From an uncultured Dehalococcoidia bacterium (GTDB lineage Bacteria; Chloroflexota; Dehalococcoidia; Lucifugimonadales; UBA3495), in the NCBI GenBank assembly GCA_958296445.1, contig OY282565.1, forward strand, positions 186,001-250,000: a DNA stretch of 64,000 nt. The letters run 5' to 3'. Below the pieces are notes generated by a model. The model ran no database searches, was not told the origin of the DNA, and saw nothing but the letters and a program-made list of their open reading frames with translations. The position numbers and the translations under genes are program-made. Of the stretch, positions 8,578 to 16,020 are shown in pieces; the first letter of the stretch is position 1; each line of letters opens with the position of its first letter.

Positions 8578-9336
8578 ATGACTACTGGCGTTGCCCGTTC
8601 CGCTACTGCTTTCATTCCCTATCGGAGGGATTTTTCCGACGGCTTTTATTACCCTGACCCGGATCCCAAAAGGCCGGAGAGTATGCTGCAAGCCCCCGTT
8701 GTCGAAGAGTGCGGTCACATACTCCGCAACCACTTTTCCGGCCAGCCTTACGTGCATATAGACACCGGCGCCGATGTCTATTACAACCGGCAGGACCGGA
8801 TCCGGGGGAAGATAGGCCCCGACCTGTACATCGCCTTTGGCGTGGAGGCGGGCGAGGTTCTCCGGCGGCGCAACTACTTGGTATGGGAGGCGGGAAAGCC
8901 GCCGGATTTCGCCCTGGAAGTGGCGTCGGAAAGCACCCACACGGTAGACACGGATTCCAAGCCCGGCATCTATGCCAGCATCGGCGTCGGCGAGTACTGG
9001 CGTTTCGACTCCACGGGCGGCGATCTGTACGGCTATCCGCTGGCCGGGGATCTGCTGGTGGACGGGGTGTACCGGCCCATCGGGCTGGTCACCGAACCGG
9101 ACGGGATGGTGTGGGGATACAGCCCGGCGCTGGATTTGTGCCTGTGCGCTGAGGGGCGGCGGCTGCGGTTTTACGACCGCAAGACCGGCAGCTACCTGCG
9201 CAACCTGGCCGAGGAGCAGGCGGCGCACCGGCAGGAACGGGCGGCGCACCGGCGGACAGAGGATGAGCTTCAGGCGGCGCTGGCCGAGCTGGAGCGGCTG
9301 CGGGGCGATGGCGGGGGCCGGCAACAAAGCCCGTAA
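8578..9336 (+). CDS. Uma2 family (DUF820) putative endonuclease, tandem copy 1
   Basis: A 252-residue Uma2 protein with a PD-(D/E)XK-like fold. Visible active-site candidates are GPDLYIAFG (Asp), PDFALEVASEST (Glu) and DSKPGIY (Lys/Tyr), followed by GVGEYWRFD. The C-terminal ~35 residues are Glu/Arg-rich coiled coil. The start MTTGV has GAGAGG upstream and matches the start of the distant Uma2 cluster; an in-frame ATG 30 bases earlier exists. TATAAT at 8544-8549 may be a -10 box. The gene and its flanks are repeated almost exactly in the next copy. The Uma2 function is unknown; nuclease activity is inferred from fold. Confidence 0.85.
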   Translation: MTTGVARSATAFIPYRRDFSDGFYYPDPDPKRPESMLQAPVVEECGHILRNHFSGQPYVHIDTGADVYYNRQDRIRGKIGPDLYIAFGVEAGEVLRRRNYLVWEAGKPPDFALEVASESTHTVDTDSKPGIYASIGVGEYWRFDSTGGDLYGYPLAGDLLVDGVYRPIGLVTEPDGMVWGYSPALDLCLCAEGRRLRFYDRKTGSYLRNLAEEQAAHRQERAAHRRTEDELQAALAELERLRGDGGGRQQSP

Positions 9337-9386
9337 TTCGCCGCAGCCGGAGTATAATGCTGGCAAATCCCGGTGAGAGGCCCGTT

Positions 9387-10208
9387 ATGACTACTGGCGT
9401 TGCCCGTTCCGCTACTGCTTTCATTCCCTACCGGAGGGATTTTTCCGACGATTTTTATTACCCTGACCCGGATCCCAAAAGGCCGGAGAGTATGCTGCAA
9501 GCCCCTGTTGTCGAAGAGTGCGGTCACATACTCCGCAACCATTTCTCCGGCCAGCCCTACGTGCATATAGACACCGGGGCCGATGTCTATTACAACCGGC
9601 AGGACCGCATCCGGGGGAAGATCGGCCCCGACCTGTACATCGCCTTTGGCGTTGAGGCGGGCGAGGTTCTCCGGCGGCGCAACTACTTGGTATGGGAGGC
9701 GGGAAAGCCGCCGGATTTCGCCCTGGAAGTGGCCTCGGAAAGCACCCATACGGTAGACACGGATTCCAAGCCCGGCATCTATGCCCGCATCGGCGTCGGC
9801 GAGTACTGGCGTTTCGACTCCACGGGCGGCGATCTGTATGGCTATCCGCTGGCCGGGGATCTGCTGGTGGACGGGGTGTACCGGCCTATCGGGCTGGTCA
9901 CCGAACCGGACGGGATGGTGTGGGGATACAGCCCGGTGCTGGATTTGTGCCTGTGCGCTGAGGGGCGGCGGCTGCGGTTTTACGACCGCAAGACAGGCAG
10001 CTACCTGCATAACTTGGCCGAGGAGCAGGCGGCGCACCGGCGGACGGAGGAGGAGCACCGGCAGGAGCAGGCGGCGCACCGGCGGACGGAGGAGGAACAC
10101 CGGCGGGAACAGGTGGCGCGGCGGCGGATAGAGGATGAGCTTCAGGCGGCGCTGGCCGAGCTGGAGCGGCTGCGAGGCGATGGCGGGGGCCGGCAACAAA
10201 GCCCGTAA
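9387..10208 (+). CDS. Uma2 family (DUF820) putative endonuclease, tandem copy 2
   Basis: A 273-residue near-identical copy of the preceding gene. It is longer because its C-terminal coiled coil carries extra AAHRRTEEEHRQEQ-type repeat units (about residues 220-250). The 5' flank (TATAATGCTGGCAAATCC to the ATG) and the 3' flank (GGCAACAAAGCCCGTAATTC) are shared with copy 1, so the duplication unit is about 0.8 kb and includes promoter and tail. The same catalytic candidates are present. It lies between dctP and dctQ, splitting the TRAP genes. Confidence 0.85.
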   Translation: MTTGVARSATAFIPYRRDFSDDFYYPDPDPKRPESMLQAPVVEECGHILRNHFSGQPYVHIDTGADVYYNRQDRIRGKIGPDLYIAFGVEAGEVLRRRNYLVWEAGKPPDFALEVASESTHTVDTDSKPGIYARIGVGEYWRFDSTGGDLYGYPLAGDLLVDGVYRPIGLVTEPDGMVWGYSPVLDLCLCAEGRRLRFYDRKTGSYLHNLAEEQAAHRRTEEEHRQEQAAHRRTEEEHRREQVARRRIEDELQAALAELERLRGDGGGRQQSP

Positions 10209-10224
10209 TTCGCCGCAAAAGGGA

Positions 10225-10252
10225 TTGCGCTAATCGAAAAATCGTGTATCAT
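10225..10252 (+). promoter_or_regulatory. Predicted sigma70-type promoter for dctQM
   Basis: TTGCGC at 10225-10230 and TATCAT at 10247-10252 with a 16-base spacer. It would let dctQM be transcribed separately from the Uma2 genes. Confidence 0.45.
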
Positions 10253-10270
10253 TGCCAATCGTAAGCGTAA

Positions 10271-10297
10271 GCAGACGGGAGTTGCCCTCCGGTCTGC
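10271..10297 (+). promoter_or_regulatory. 5' leader hairpin just before dctQ
   Basis: GCAGACGGGAG and CTCCGGTCTGC pair over 10 of 11 positions with a 5-base loop, ending three bases before the ATG at 10301. It could hide the ribosome-binding region, or it favours the later start at 10352. Confidence 0.4.
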
Positions 10298-10300
10298 TTG

Positions 10301-11023
10301 ATGGCTGAAACCGGGGATTGCCCCAAATTAAACGGGTTGGCGGTAACGCAAATGCCTGCTGAAATTATCTGGATGCTGGTAACCCTAGCGGGATTCGGGG
10401 TCATTATGGGCCTGTCAGGGTTGGCGCTGGGGCCGCGAAAGGCGCTGCTGACTACACGGTCCCTTACCGGGGTGTTGGACAAGTTTTACTTCGCTCTCGG
10501 CTATGTCTGCGGCATCGAGCTGTTGCTGCTGGGGTTTTTCATCACCTACCAGGTGGTGGCCCGTAAGCTCGACTGGGTGCAGGCGCCCGGCACCGACGTG
10601 ATGAGCGGCTATGTGCTGGCGATGGCGGCGACTTGGGCCTTTTCCTACTCGCTGCGTTCCGGCGCCCACGTCCGCATTGACGTGCTGCTGCCCTATATGG
10701 GCGTCAAGACGCGGGCGGTGGCCGACTGGCTGGCGATGGCCGCAGTGCTGTTCCTGGGCTGGGTGACGATGTGGAAGATGTGGGAAAACGTGATTAACAA
10801 CTACGAGCGTGGCGTGGTCACCAATGACTACCCCCTGACTCCGCTGTTCATTCCGAAAATCGTGGTGTCGCTGGGGTTCACGCTGCTGTGCCTGACCGCC
10901 ATACAAATGATGTACATGATGGTAGCGGAGGCGGCGCTGGCGCGCTGGAACCGCCGGGTCGGCGGTGAGGAAATTGAGACGCTGGTGGTAACCGAGGCTG
11001 AAGCCGCCGGCGCGGCGGACTAA
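10301..11023 (+). CDS. dctQ: TRAP transporter small permease, DctQ family
   Basis: About 240 residues with four predicted membrane helices and the DctQ signature GAHVRIDVL, followed by a conserved transmembrane block. It forms the four-helix partner of DctM and helps dock the ligand-loaded DctP. Two starts are possible: ATG 10301, which lies against a leader hairpin, or ATG 10352 (MPAEIIWMLV), which begins at the first helix; neither has a strong ribosome-binding site. The N-terminus has one helix more than usual. dctM follows 74 bases downstream, consistent with one operon. Confidence 0.85.
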   Translation: MAETGDCPKLNGLAVTQMPAEIIWMLVTLAGFGVIMGLSGLALGPRKALLTTRSLTGVLDKFYFALGYVCGIELLLLGFFITYQVVARKLDWVQAPGTDVMSGYVLAMAATWAFSYSLRSGAHVRIDVLLPYMGVKTRAVADWLAMAAVLFLGWVTMWKMWENVINNYERGVVTNDYPLTPLFIPKIVVSLGFTLLCLTAIQMMYMMVAEAALARWNRRVGGEEIETLVVTEAEAAGAAD

Positions 11024-11097
11024 AAGGCGCTATACCCCCGCTCTAGCCCGGACGGGTTAGGGCGGGGGCGGCCCATACCGGCTTGAGAGGTTAAGGC

Positions 11098-12783
11098 ATG
11101 GCAATTGGCGTCGCATTCGGACTGATGGGGGCTTTCTTCCTGGCGGGGATGTACGTGGCCGCCGCGCTGGGCTCCCTGTCCCTCATCATTATGTTCTTTT
11201 TCTCCGATGCTCCCCTGTGGAACATCATGGCTAACAAGTCATGGGAAGGCAACACCAGCTTTATTCTGGTGGCCGTGCCGCTGTTCATCCTGATGGGCGA
11301 GCTGATGAACCGCAGCGGCATGGGCGAGCGGATGTACGCCGGGATTACCCGCTGGATCTGGTGGCTGCCCGGCGGACTGATTCACACCAACATCGTGTCC
11401 TGCGCCATTTTCGCCGCCTGCTCCGGCTCCAGTGTGGCGACTTCCGCCACCATCAGCCGGGTGTCGCTGCCCAGCTTCCGGCAGCGGGGCTACTCGGAGC
11501 GCATGGTCATCGGCTCCCTGGCCGCGGGCGGAACCTTGGGGATTCTGATTCCGCCCAGCATCAGCCTGATTATTTACGGCGTGCTGGTGGAGGAATCCAT
11601 CGGCCGGCTCTATATGGCCGGGTTCGTTCCCGGTATGGTGCTGACCATTTCCTTTATGGTGATGATTCTTGCCCTTGCCCTTGTCTGGCGCGGGCTGGCG
11701 CCTAGGGAGCACGGTGACAGCTTTATCACGATACGCGGCTGGATTAACCGGCTCGTCGGCTCCATATCCCTCATACCGATAGTCGCCCTGATTATCGTGG
11801 TGATCGGCTCCATCTACGGGGGCATCGCCACTCCCTCGGAAGCGGCGGCCTTCGGGGTGTACGGGGCCTTCGTGCTGGCGGTCATTCTCAACACCGAGGA
11901 ACTGCTGCTCCCAATGTTCGGCGGAATAATGCGGGGGCTGGGGTTAATCGGCATTTCCTCGATAATCAAGTGGGGCCTGGGTGTACTGGTGGGCGTGTTG
12001 CTGGTCCACCTGGTACTACAGATAGCTCTGGCCCTCACCGGAGCCGACTTGGGCGACCCGGACATTTTCTTGGGGGCCATCGTCGGCGAGAACATTTTCC
12101 TCATCGAGGTGGTGATTGTCCCGTGGACGGGGTGGGTGCCTTTCTTGGTGAGCGCTACCCACGATGAACTCCGCAACGCGCGGTTCCCCACCGACACGGT
12201 GCGAAGGCAGCTTCTGCGGCGCAACTTCAACATCGTTCAGGACGCTTTTATTTCGACGGTGCGCACCACGGGAATGATTTTCCTGATAGTGCTGGCCGCG
12301 TTCACGCTGTCCTTCGCTTTCGCCCGGCTGGGCATATCGCAACAGATTGCCGAAGCCATATCCGGCTTGGGGCTGAACGAAATCCAGCTTGTGCTGGTGC
12401 TGGTGGTGTTCTATCTGGTGCTGGGAACCTTTATGGAAAGTTTCGCCATGATGGTGACCACGGTGCCAATCCTGTTGCCGACGCTGGAGGGCGCGGGCGT
12501 TGACCTAGTATGGTTCGGCGTCATTATGGTGCTGTTGGTGGAAGCGGCGCTAATCAGCCCGCCCGAGGGAATCAACCTCTACGTGCTGCACGGCGTGCGG
12601 CTGGACGTAGACCGGGAGCAGGCCGAAGCCGCCAACGAGGTGTTGCAACAAAGCACTATAGCGGACGTATGGATCGGGGTGCTGCCCTTTATGGGCTGTA
12701 TGGCAATCACAACGGCACTGGTTCTGTTCGTCCCGTCCATCGCCCTCTGGCTGCCCGACGCCATCTATGGCGCAAGGCAGTAG
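11098..12783 (+). CDS. dctM: TRAP transporter large permease, DctM family (second copy)
   Basis: A 561-residue paralogue of the DctM at 3.35 kb with the same landmarks: VPLFILMGELMNRSG, CAIFAACSGSSVATSATISR, LAAGGTLGILIPPS, GTFMESFAMMVTTVP and EAALISPPEGINLYVLHG. AGAGG precedes the ATG. It has the same long insertion as its paralogue (about residues 265-375) between the two permease halves, with two extra hydrophobic stretches and a WTGWVPF segment followed by a charged helix. With DctQ it completes a TRAP importer for one or both upstream DctP proteins. A perfect terminator follows. Confidence 0.9.
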   Translation: MAIGVAFGLMGAFFLAGMYVAAALGSLSLIIMFFFSDAPLWNIMANKSWEGNTSFILVAVPLFILMGELMNRSGMGERMYAGITRWIWWLPGGLIHTNIVSCAIFAACSGSSVATSATISRVSLPSFRQRGYSERMVIGSLAAGGTLGILIPPSISLIIYGVLVEESIGRLYMAGFVPGMVLTISFMVMILALALVWRGLAPREHGDSFITIRGWINRLVGSISLIPIVALIIVVIGSIYGGIATPSEAAAFGVYGAFVLAVILNTEELLLPMFGGIMRGLGLIGISSIIKWGLGVLVGVLLVHLVLQIALALTGADLGDPDIFLGAIVGENIFLIEVVIVPWTGWVPFLVSATHDELRNARFPTDTVRRQLLRRNFNIVQDAFISTVRTTGMIFLIVLAAFTLSFAFARLGISQQIAEAISGLGLNEIQLVLVLVVFYLVLGTFMESFAMMVTTVPILLPTLEGAGVDLVWFGVIMVLLVEAALISPPEGINLYVLHGVRLDVDREQAEAANEVLQQSTIADVWIGVLPFMGCMAITTALVLFVPSIALWLPDAIYGARQ

Positions 12784-12807
12784 CCGACAGTCAACGGCAA
12801 TCGCGAG

Positions 12808-12839
12808 CAGGGGCGGGTTTCACAACCCGCCCCTGTTTT
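12808..12839 (+). terminator. Strong rho-independent terminator after dctQM
   Basis: CAGGGGCGGGTT, loop TCAC, AACCCGCCCCTG: a perfect 12-bp stem followed by TTTTG. Confidence 0.85.
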
Positions 12840-12924
12840 GTTACGAGTGCTTAAAGCCGGTTGGAATTGCGGGGCGGGCTATGACGGGTTAGAGTGAACG
12901 TTAAAGGATAGCGAGGGGGCGGTT

Positions 12925-13158
12925 ATGGCGACTTATTTGTTCAAGGGGGAGTTGCTTCAAGAAGAAGACGGTCGGTGGAGCGCCTGGATTGACAATCTTC
13001 CCGGATGCGCTACTTGGGGCTATGACAGAAAGGATGCAATCGACTCCTTGCAAGAAGCGGCGGAGTTGATTGTAGAGGACAGGCTGGCGCACGGGGAACC
13101 AATTCCCGCAGGGGCTGGGGAAACTGAAGCCGACGCCCGGCGGCTGGGTATCATCTGA
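12925..13158 (+). CDS. HicB-like antitoxin family protein, tandem copy 1
   Basis: A 77-residue HicB-like protein: a beta strand (MATYLFKGELLQEEDGRWSA), the signature DNLPGCATWGYDRKDA and a helix (SLQEAAELIVED). HicB proteins of this type neutralise HicA mRNA interferases, and this compact form has no obvious DNA-binding tail. No HicA-like gene lies beside it. GAGGGGGCGG precedes the ATG. It is the first of three tandem paralogues; its stop TGA lies in a segment that the second copy reads through in another frame. Confidence 0.75.
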   Translation: MATYLFKGELLQEEDGRWSAWIDNLPGCATWGYDRKDAIDSLQEAAELIVEDRLAHGEPIPAGAGETEADARRLGII

Positions 13159-13211
13159 ACGATACACTGCCGCCCGGTTTGGTTAATCTTGGGCAAAGAG
13201 AGGTGCGGATT

Positions 13212-13439
13212 ATGGCGACTTATGTGTTCAAGGCAACCCTGCAAGAAGAGGATGACGGGCGCTGGAGCGCGTGGGTTGACGCTCTTCCCGGTTGCGCGAC
13301 ATGGGGATATACCCGTGAGGAAGCACTAGAGGCGTTGCATGAAGGGACGGAATTGTACCTAGAATGTATGTTGGATTACGGAGACACAATCCCGGAAGTG
13401 GCTGGGGCTCATCTGAACGATACACTGCCGCCCGGTTGA
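13212..13439 (+). CDS. HicB-like antitoxin family protein, tandem copy 2
   Basis: A 75-residue paralogue starting MATYVFKATLQEEDDGRW with the HicB core DALPGCATWGYTREEALEAL. AGAGAGG precedes the ATG; an in-frame ATG 33 bases earlier lacks a better site. The C-terminal AHLNDTLPPG is encoded by sequence that matches the intergenic region after copy 1 (GAACGATACACTGCCGCCCG), so a frame change extended this copy into former spacer DNA. No HicA partner is seen. Confidence 0.75.
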   Translation: MATYVFKATLQEEDDGRWSAWVDALPGCATWGYTREEALEALHEGTELYLECMLDYGDTIPEVAGAHLNDTLPPG

Positions 13440-13469
13440 GTTAATCTTGGGCGAAGAGAGGCGCGGATT

Positions 13470-13718
13470 ATGGCGACTTATGTGTTCAAGGCAACCCTGC
13501 AAGAGGAAGACGACGGGCGATGGAGCGCGTGGGTTGACGCTTTGCCCGGCTGCGCCGTTTGGGGTTGCAGCAGAGAGCAAGCGTTGGAAGCGTTGCAGGA
13601 TGGGGCAGATATTTACGTCGAGGATATGCTGGAGTGCGGCGAGGATATTCCCGTTGAAGAAATTGGAGATCTAAACACTCTGACAGTAGAGGTAACTGTC
13701 GCAGCGATTAGTGTATGA
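13470..13718 (+). CDS. HicB-like antitoxin family protein, tandem copy 3
   Basis: An 82-residue paralogue with the same N-terminus as copy 2 and the core DALPGCAVWGCSREQALEAL, then an acidic helix (DIYVEDMLECGEDIP) and a divergent hydrophobic tail. AGAGGCGCGG before the ATG repeats the copy-2 leader. It is the last gene of the triplet and is followed by a GC-rich terminator shared with the convergent ABM gene. A regulatory or antitoxin role is inferred from family only. Confidence 0.75.
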   Translation: MATYVFKATLQEEDDGRWSAWVDALPGCAVWGCSREQALEALQDGADIYVEDMLECGEDIPVEEIGDLNTLTVEVTVAAISV

Positions 13719-13761
13719 CGCTTCCGTCAGATCTTGTTAATCGCTTACGCAATTTATCAGC

Positions 13762-13792
13762 GAAAGGGGCGGGGTTGAATCCCCCGCCCCTT
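13762..13792. terminator. Bidirectional terminator between hicB array and ABM gene
   Basis: AAAGGGGCGGGG and CCCCGCCCCTTT form a perfect 12-bp stem with a 7-base loop between convergent genes. Confidence 0.75.
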
Positions 13793-13819
13793 TCCGCGTT
13801 TCGCGTTCCGAACACCGGG

Positions 13820-14464
13820 TTAGCGGTTGCTGTCGGTGACCTGGAAGTGCTTGACCCAGAACTGGCCGCGGTAGAGGCCCTCGACTTCTTGGGCCATATT
13901 GCGGCGGGTTTCGCTGCGCTCGTAGCGTAGCAGGGCTTCCTCGGTGTCCCAGACGCTGACGCTGATGCCTTCGTCGGGGTCTTCGGTGCTGCGCAGGAGC
14001 AGGCGGTCGCCGAGGCCCTCGACTTCGCCGCCGCCTTGTAGCACGTTGTCGCGGTAGAACTGCTCGTATTCGTCCCACGAACCGAGGCGGAGCTTGCCCC
14101 AGGCCATCATAATCAGGGACTGCTCCGCGGGGGGGCGGGCGGCGGAGTTTTCGCCGGAAGCCACGATTTCAAAGTGCTTGATCCAGGTCTCGCCCATTGG
14201 GTAGGCCATGGGGTGGAAATACTGTTCCGCGTCGGCGGCCAGCTCCCGGCGGGTTTGGCTGGTTTCGTAGTTGCGGAGTTCCTGCAAGGATTCCCACACG
14301 CTCCAGAAGCCCATTTCGTCGGGATCGGAAGTTCCCCGCCATAGCTGGCGCTCTTTCAGGCCCGGCATCCCCATCGTGAAAGGGATGACTTTTTCCACGT
14401 AGAACTTTCTCAGGTCGTCCCAAGCGCCGGAGCGGGCCCGTCCCCATGCCATTTGTACGTACAT
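13820..14464 (-). CDS. Tandem ABM-domain (dimeric alpha/beta barrel) protein
   Basis: A 214-residue protein of two antibiotic-biosynthesis-monooxygenase-like domains. Domain 1 (about 1-100) starts MYVQMAWGRARSGAWDDLRK and domain 2 (about 115-214) starts SLIMMAWGKLRLGSWDEYEQ. The repeats align through VWESLQELRNYE / VWDTEEALLRYE and WIKHFEI / WVKHFQV. Fusion of two halves into one chain would form the ferredoxin-like barrel intramolecularly. Members act as small monooxygenases, heme-degrading enzymes or stress proteins; the substrate is unknown. It stands alone, convergent with the hicB triplet. Confidence 0.75.
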   Translation of the reverse strand: MYVQMAWGRARSGAWDDLRKFYVEKVIPFTMGMPGLKERQLWRGTSDPDEMGFWSVWESLQELRNYETSQTRRELAADAEQYFHPMAYPMGETWIKHFEIVASGENSAARPPAEQSLIMMAWGKLRLGSWDEYEQFYRDNVLQGGGEVEGLGDRLLLRSTEDPDEGISVSVWDTEEALLRYERSETRRNMAQEVEGLYRGQFWVKHFQVTDSNR

Positions 14465-14513
14465 TTCTCACGCCTTTATCTAGGTTCGCCGGTGTCCGGC
14501 CGCGAATGCGATG

Positions 14514-14774
14514 CTAGAGGAGGATGACCCGCTCATCAAGGAGCTGAACCGGGAGCTGAACCGGCAGAAATGCCGGAACGGGCCGGGCCTCCTTCCTAGG
14601 CTGGTTGATGGGCTGGGGCTGGCCCAAGGCCCGGCAGGTGTAGTACCTGACGCCGGCGCAAGGGACCATGTAGCCCCAATCCCACCGCTGGGCCGTCAGC
14701 ACAGGGGGCGCTTCGGGCGCCGGGGCGGGTTGGGCCGGGATGACTTCCCTAGGTTCCAGAATCGTAACCATCAT
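14514..14774 (-). CDS. Small proline-rich hypothetical protein
   Basis: An 86-residue reading frame whose start has an excellent ribosome-binding site (GGAGG, seven bases before ATGATG). The protein begins MMVTILEPREVIPAQPAPAP, then a segment YMVPCAGVRYYTC with two cysteines, then a proline-rich C-terminus. No family is recognised. It sits between the ABM and USP genes on the same strand. The start signal is the main support. Confidence 0.45.
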   Translation of the reverse strand: MMVTILEPREVIPAQPAPAPEAPPVLTAQRWDWGYMVPCAGVRYYTCRALGQPQPINQPRKEARPVPAFLPVQLPVQLLDERVILL

Positions 14775-14836
14775 ACACCTCCAAACTTTGCCTAGAGATG
14801 CTTGCCCTCAACTTGGGACAACCGGGCCGGGGCAAT

Positions 14837-14899
14837 TACGCCGGGGCAATCGCGTTTTTGTTTCCGGCTTTCCGGCGGGAACGCGATTGCCCCGGCGTA
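14837..14899. terminator. Long inverted repeat downstream of the USP gene
   Basis: A 20-bp perfect inverted repeat (arms 14837-14856 and 14880-14899; key sequence CGCCGGGGCAATCGCG) with a 23-base loop lies five bases past the stop of the minus-strand USP gene. It probably terminates or stabilises that transcript; the sequence is not repeated elsewhere in the window. Confidence 0.5.
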
Positions 14900-14904
14900 T
14901 GCGC

Positions 14905-15849
14905 CTAGCCCTCTTCGCTGTCGCGCTGCAACTCGCGGGTGGCGCTCATGCCCAACTGGGTCAGGGTGCGGCTGTAGCGGTTGGCGAAAAGCTGGGCGGT
15001 GGCGGCGTAGATGCCCCGGCCGATGGCGGCGTCGCGGGTGCATAAGTCCAGCAGCCGGGCGCGGGGAATCTGGAGCAGCGTCATATCGCTGAGGGCGGAA
15101 CCGGCGGTAATCAGCGTTCCTTCGCCGAGCAGGACGGCTTGGGGGAAGGATTCGCCGGGGCCGGCCAGGCGGACGGCGATCTGCCCGATTTCCGACTGGG
15201 CGGTCAATTGGGCTTCACCCGACTGGATGATAAAGAGGTTCTGGCCGGCTTCGCCGCCGGCGCCCAGGGTTTCGCCTTCGGAAACGGAAACGCTGCTGCC
15301 GAGGGCCACCACGGTGGCGATTTGCTCCCGCGACAGCCGGGCGAACACGTCAACGTGGCTGTACTCAAACTCTGCGCTGCCCAAGGTCGCGCCGGTTTGC
15401 GGTTCGGCGGCTAGGTCGCCGGGGCGGAACACCCGAACCGGCATCACCGCGCGGCGCTCCACCTCGCGGGCCACGCTGCCCTTGACCAGCTTGGCGAGGC
15501 CGCGGCGGTCGTGGGTGAACATTGAAATCAGGTCTACGGAGTTGCGGTTGGCGTAGGACACGATGGCGGAAGCCACCGAATCGTGAACCACCACGGCGGT
15601 ATTGGCCTGAATCGAGGATTCCCGCAGGCGGTTGGCGATGCGGTTGAGATAGACCATTGCGCGGGCGCGGTCTTCCTCTTCCTGCTGAGTCCCCAACACC
15701 ACCAACTCGCCCAGAGACCTGGTGCGCCCGGGCGGTATTACCGTCAGCAAAGTGGCCTGCCCGTCAGCGTTTACTAGGACGGGAATGACGTCAAGCACTC
15801 CTTCGGATTCTACCGAGCGGTCCAGAGGGACAAGCACGTTCTGGTACAT
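14905..15849 (-). CDS. Universal stress protein domain fused to a cyclic-nucleotide-binding-like domain
   Basis: 314 residues from MYQNVLVPLDRSVES (start chosen at 15849, with GGGAG upstream and the canonical USP first strand). The N-terminal ~145 residues are a USP domain ending in KGSVAREVERRAVMPVRVFRP, which resembles the ATP-binding G-x(9)-G-S/T loop. The C-terminal ~140 residues look like a cNMP-binding sensor (LSREQIATVVALGSSVSVSEGE, LFIIQSGEAQL, GPGESF) without a DNA-binding HTH. The combination suggests a cytoplasmic stress or redox sensor without direct promoter binding. Ligand binding is not certain: the phosphate-binding loop is degenerate. Confidence 0.78.
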   Translation of the reverse strand: MYQNVLVPLDRSVESEGVLDVIPVLVNADGQATLLTVIPPGRTRSLGELVVLGTQQEEEDRARAMVYLNRIANRLRESSIQANTAVVVHDSVASAIVSYANRNSVDLISMFTHDRRGLAKLVKGSVAREVERRAVMPVRVFRPGDLAAEPQTGATLGSAEFEYSHVDVFARLSREQIATVVALGSSVSVSEGETLGAGGEAGQNLFIIQSGEAQLTAQSEIGQIAVRLAGPGESFPQAVLLGEGTLITAGSALSDMTLLQIPRARLLDLCTRDAAIGRGIYAATAQLFANRYSRTLTQLGMSATRELQRDSEEG

Positions 15850-16020
15850 TGGAATTCTCCCAGCATCAAAGTTGGATTTTGGAAGGCCGGGCGCCTGGTT
15901 GTCCTGCCGGATAAATGCCCTATACGTTATTCTATGGACATACCTGGGCAATGGTCAACAATGTGCAAACAATCACAAAATTGCGCACAAAATTGCGTTG
16001 GCGATTCCGGCGATTTTGGG

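Noticed and set aside
7417..9366. 649-codon minus-strand frame
   Set aside because: It spans the antisense of dctP and Uma2 genes and crosses two intergenic regions with good start signals on the plus strand.
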